From positions 1,426,001 through 1,490,000 of the forward strand of contig NZ_CP120638.1 of NCBI RefSeq assembly GCF_029537235.1: DNA of 64,000 bases, read 5' to 3'. Made by a program: the position numbers and the translations under genes. A model generated the notes under the pieces. That model made no database searches, was not told the origin of the DNA, and saw only the letters and a program-made list of their open reading frames with translations. Below, piece by piece: positions 63,816-64,000 of this stretch (its first letter is position 1; every line of letters starts with the position of its first letter). The DNA is from Rhizobium sp. 32-5/1 (GTDB lineage: Bacteria > Pseudomonadota > Alphaproteobacteria > Rhizobiales > Rhizobiaceae).

Positions 63816-64000
63816 TTTCCGGGTCGTATTTCCATATTGGGCCGCATGTAAGCCGTCACCACTTACCGATCTCCACAGGCTAAGATCAAGGACTAGCCAG
63901 CCGCTCTGCGAGGCCAGAACCTCGTCCCTCAGCACCCGGATCGCCCGCAAGCGAAACCCTTTGGAGTCCTCCCACGGTGCTGGGTCGTCGAGCGAACCTT

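Noticed and set aside
1..64000. CRISPR arrays, tRNA/rRNA genes, prophage or integrative elements
   Set aside because: I looked for regularly spaced direct repeats, tRNA-like cloverleaf ends with CCA, integrases and phage structural genes and found none.

Overview
The window looks like chromosome or chromid DNA of a fast-growing rhizobium (Rhizobiaceae, Hyphomicrobiales). The evidence is the high GC content, the L-rhamnose locus arranged as in Rhizobium leguminosarum (rhaR-rhaS-rhaT divergent from rhaD-rhaI), a short palindromic intergenic repeat of rhizobial type, and an almost unbroken run of ABC transporters, DeoR/LacI regulators and catabolic enzymes. I see no rRNA, tRNA, CRISPR array, prophage or conjugation genes. 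The only insertion sequence is a decayed IS21-type transposase fragment.

Layout. 1-7142: rhamnose uptake and catabolism, with a tiny Pmp3-type membrane gene antisense between rhaD and rhaI. 7323-8341: three small housekeeping or stress genes. 8969-14474: a tight five-gene minus-strand operon (N,N-dimethylformamidase-like amidohydrolase, class III aminotransferase, beta-keto acid cleavage enzyme, GNAT, acetylpolyamine/histone deacetylase). 14776-31814: a large carbohydrate-catabolism region with three regulators or regulated units. It holds a seven-gene minus operon headed by an orphan ABC ATPase, a PfkB kinase plus class I aldolase under a DeoR regulator, further isomerase, oxidoreductase and esterase genes, and a LacI regulator facing an ABC importer that has no ATPase gene of its own. 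31854-35612: a three-gene operon of a GshB-like ATP-grasp ligase, a QEGLA/DUF1704 metallopeptidase and an N-formylglutamate amidohydrolase-like enzyme. This is the most interesting uncharacterised system here. 36303-44062: a catabolic run (GNAT, M20 deacylase, hydroxyacid dehydrogenase, cupin, two aldehyde dehydrogenases, tartrate/isopropylmalate-type dehydrogenase).

44318-45834: a small tetR-yciI-tag segment flanked by inverted copies of a roughly 45-bp element. 46013-58933: amine and amino-acid catabolism, with two FAD amine oxidases, two HAD-II proteins, a class III aminotransferase, a second tandem GNAT, a dipeptide-type ABC importer and an Lrp regulator. 58990-64000: an N-terminally deleted isomerase/HPPD-like pseudogene, a transporter remnant, and a LysR regulator divergent from a DsbA/metallo-beta-lactamase-fold/NTF2-like operon.

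A caution applies to the whole window. About eighteen otherwise intact genes carry single-base frameshifts, nearly all fitting the loss of one base from a short homopolymer, and one gene (tag) has an in-frame TGA. This looks more like consensus sequencing error than natural decay. I therefore annotate these loci as one gene each, give the site, and leave the choice between error and pseudogene open.
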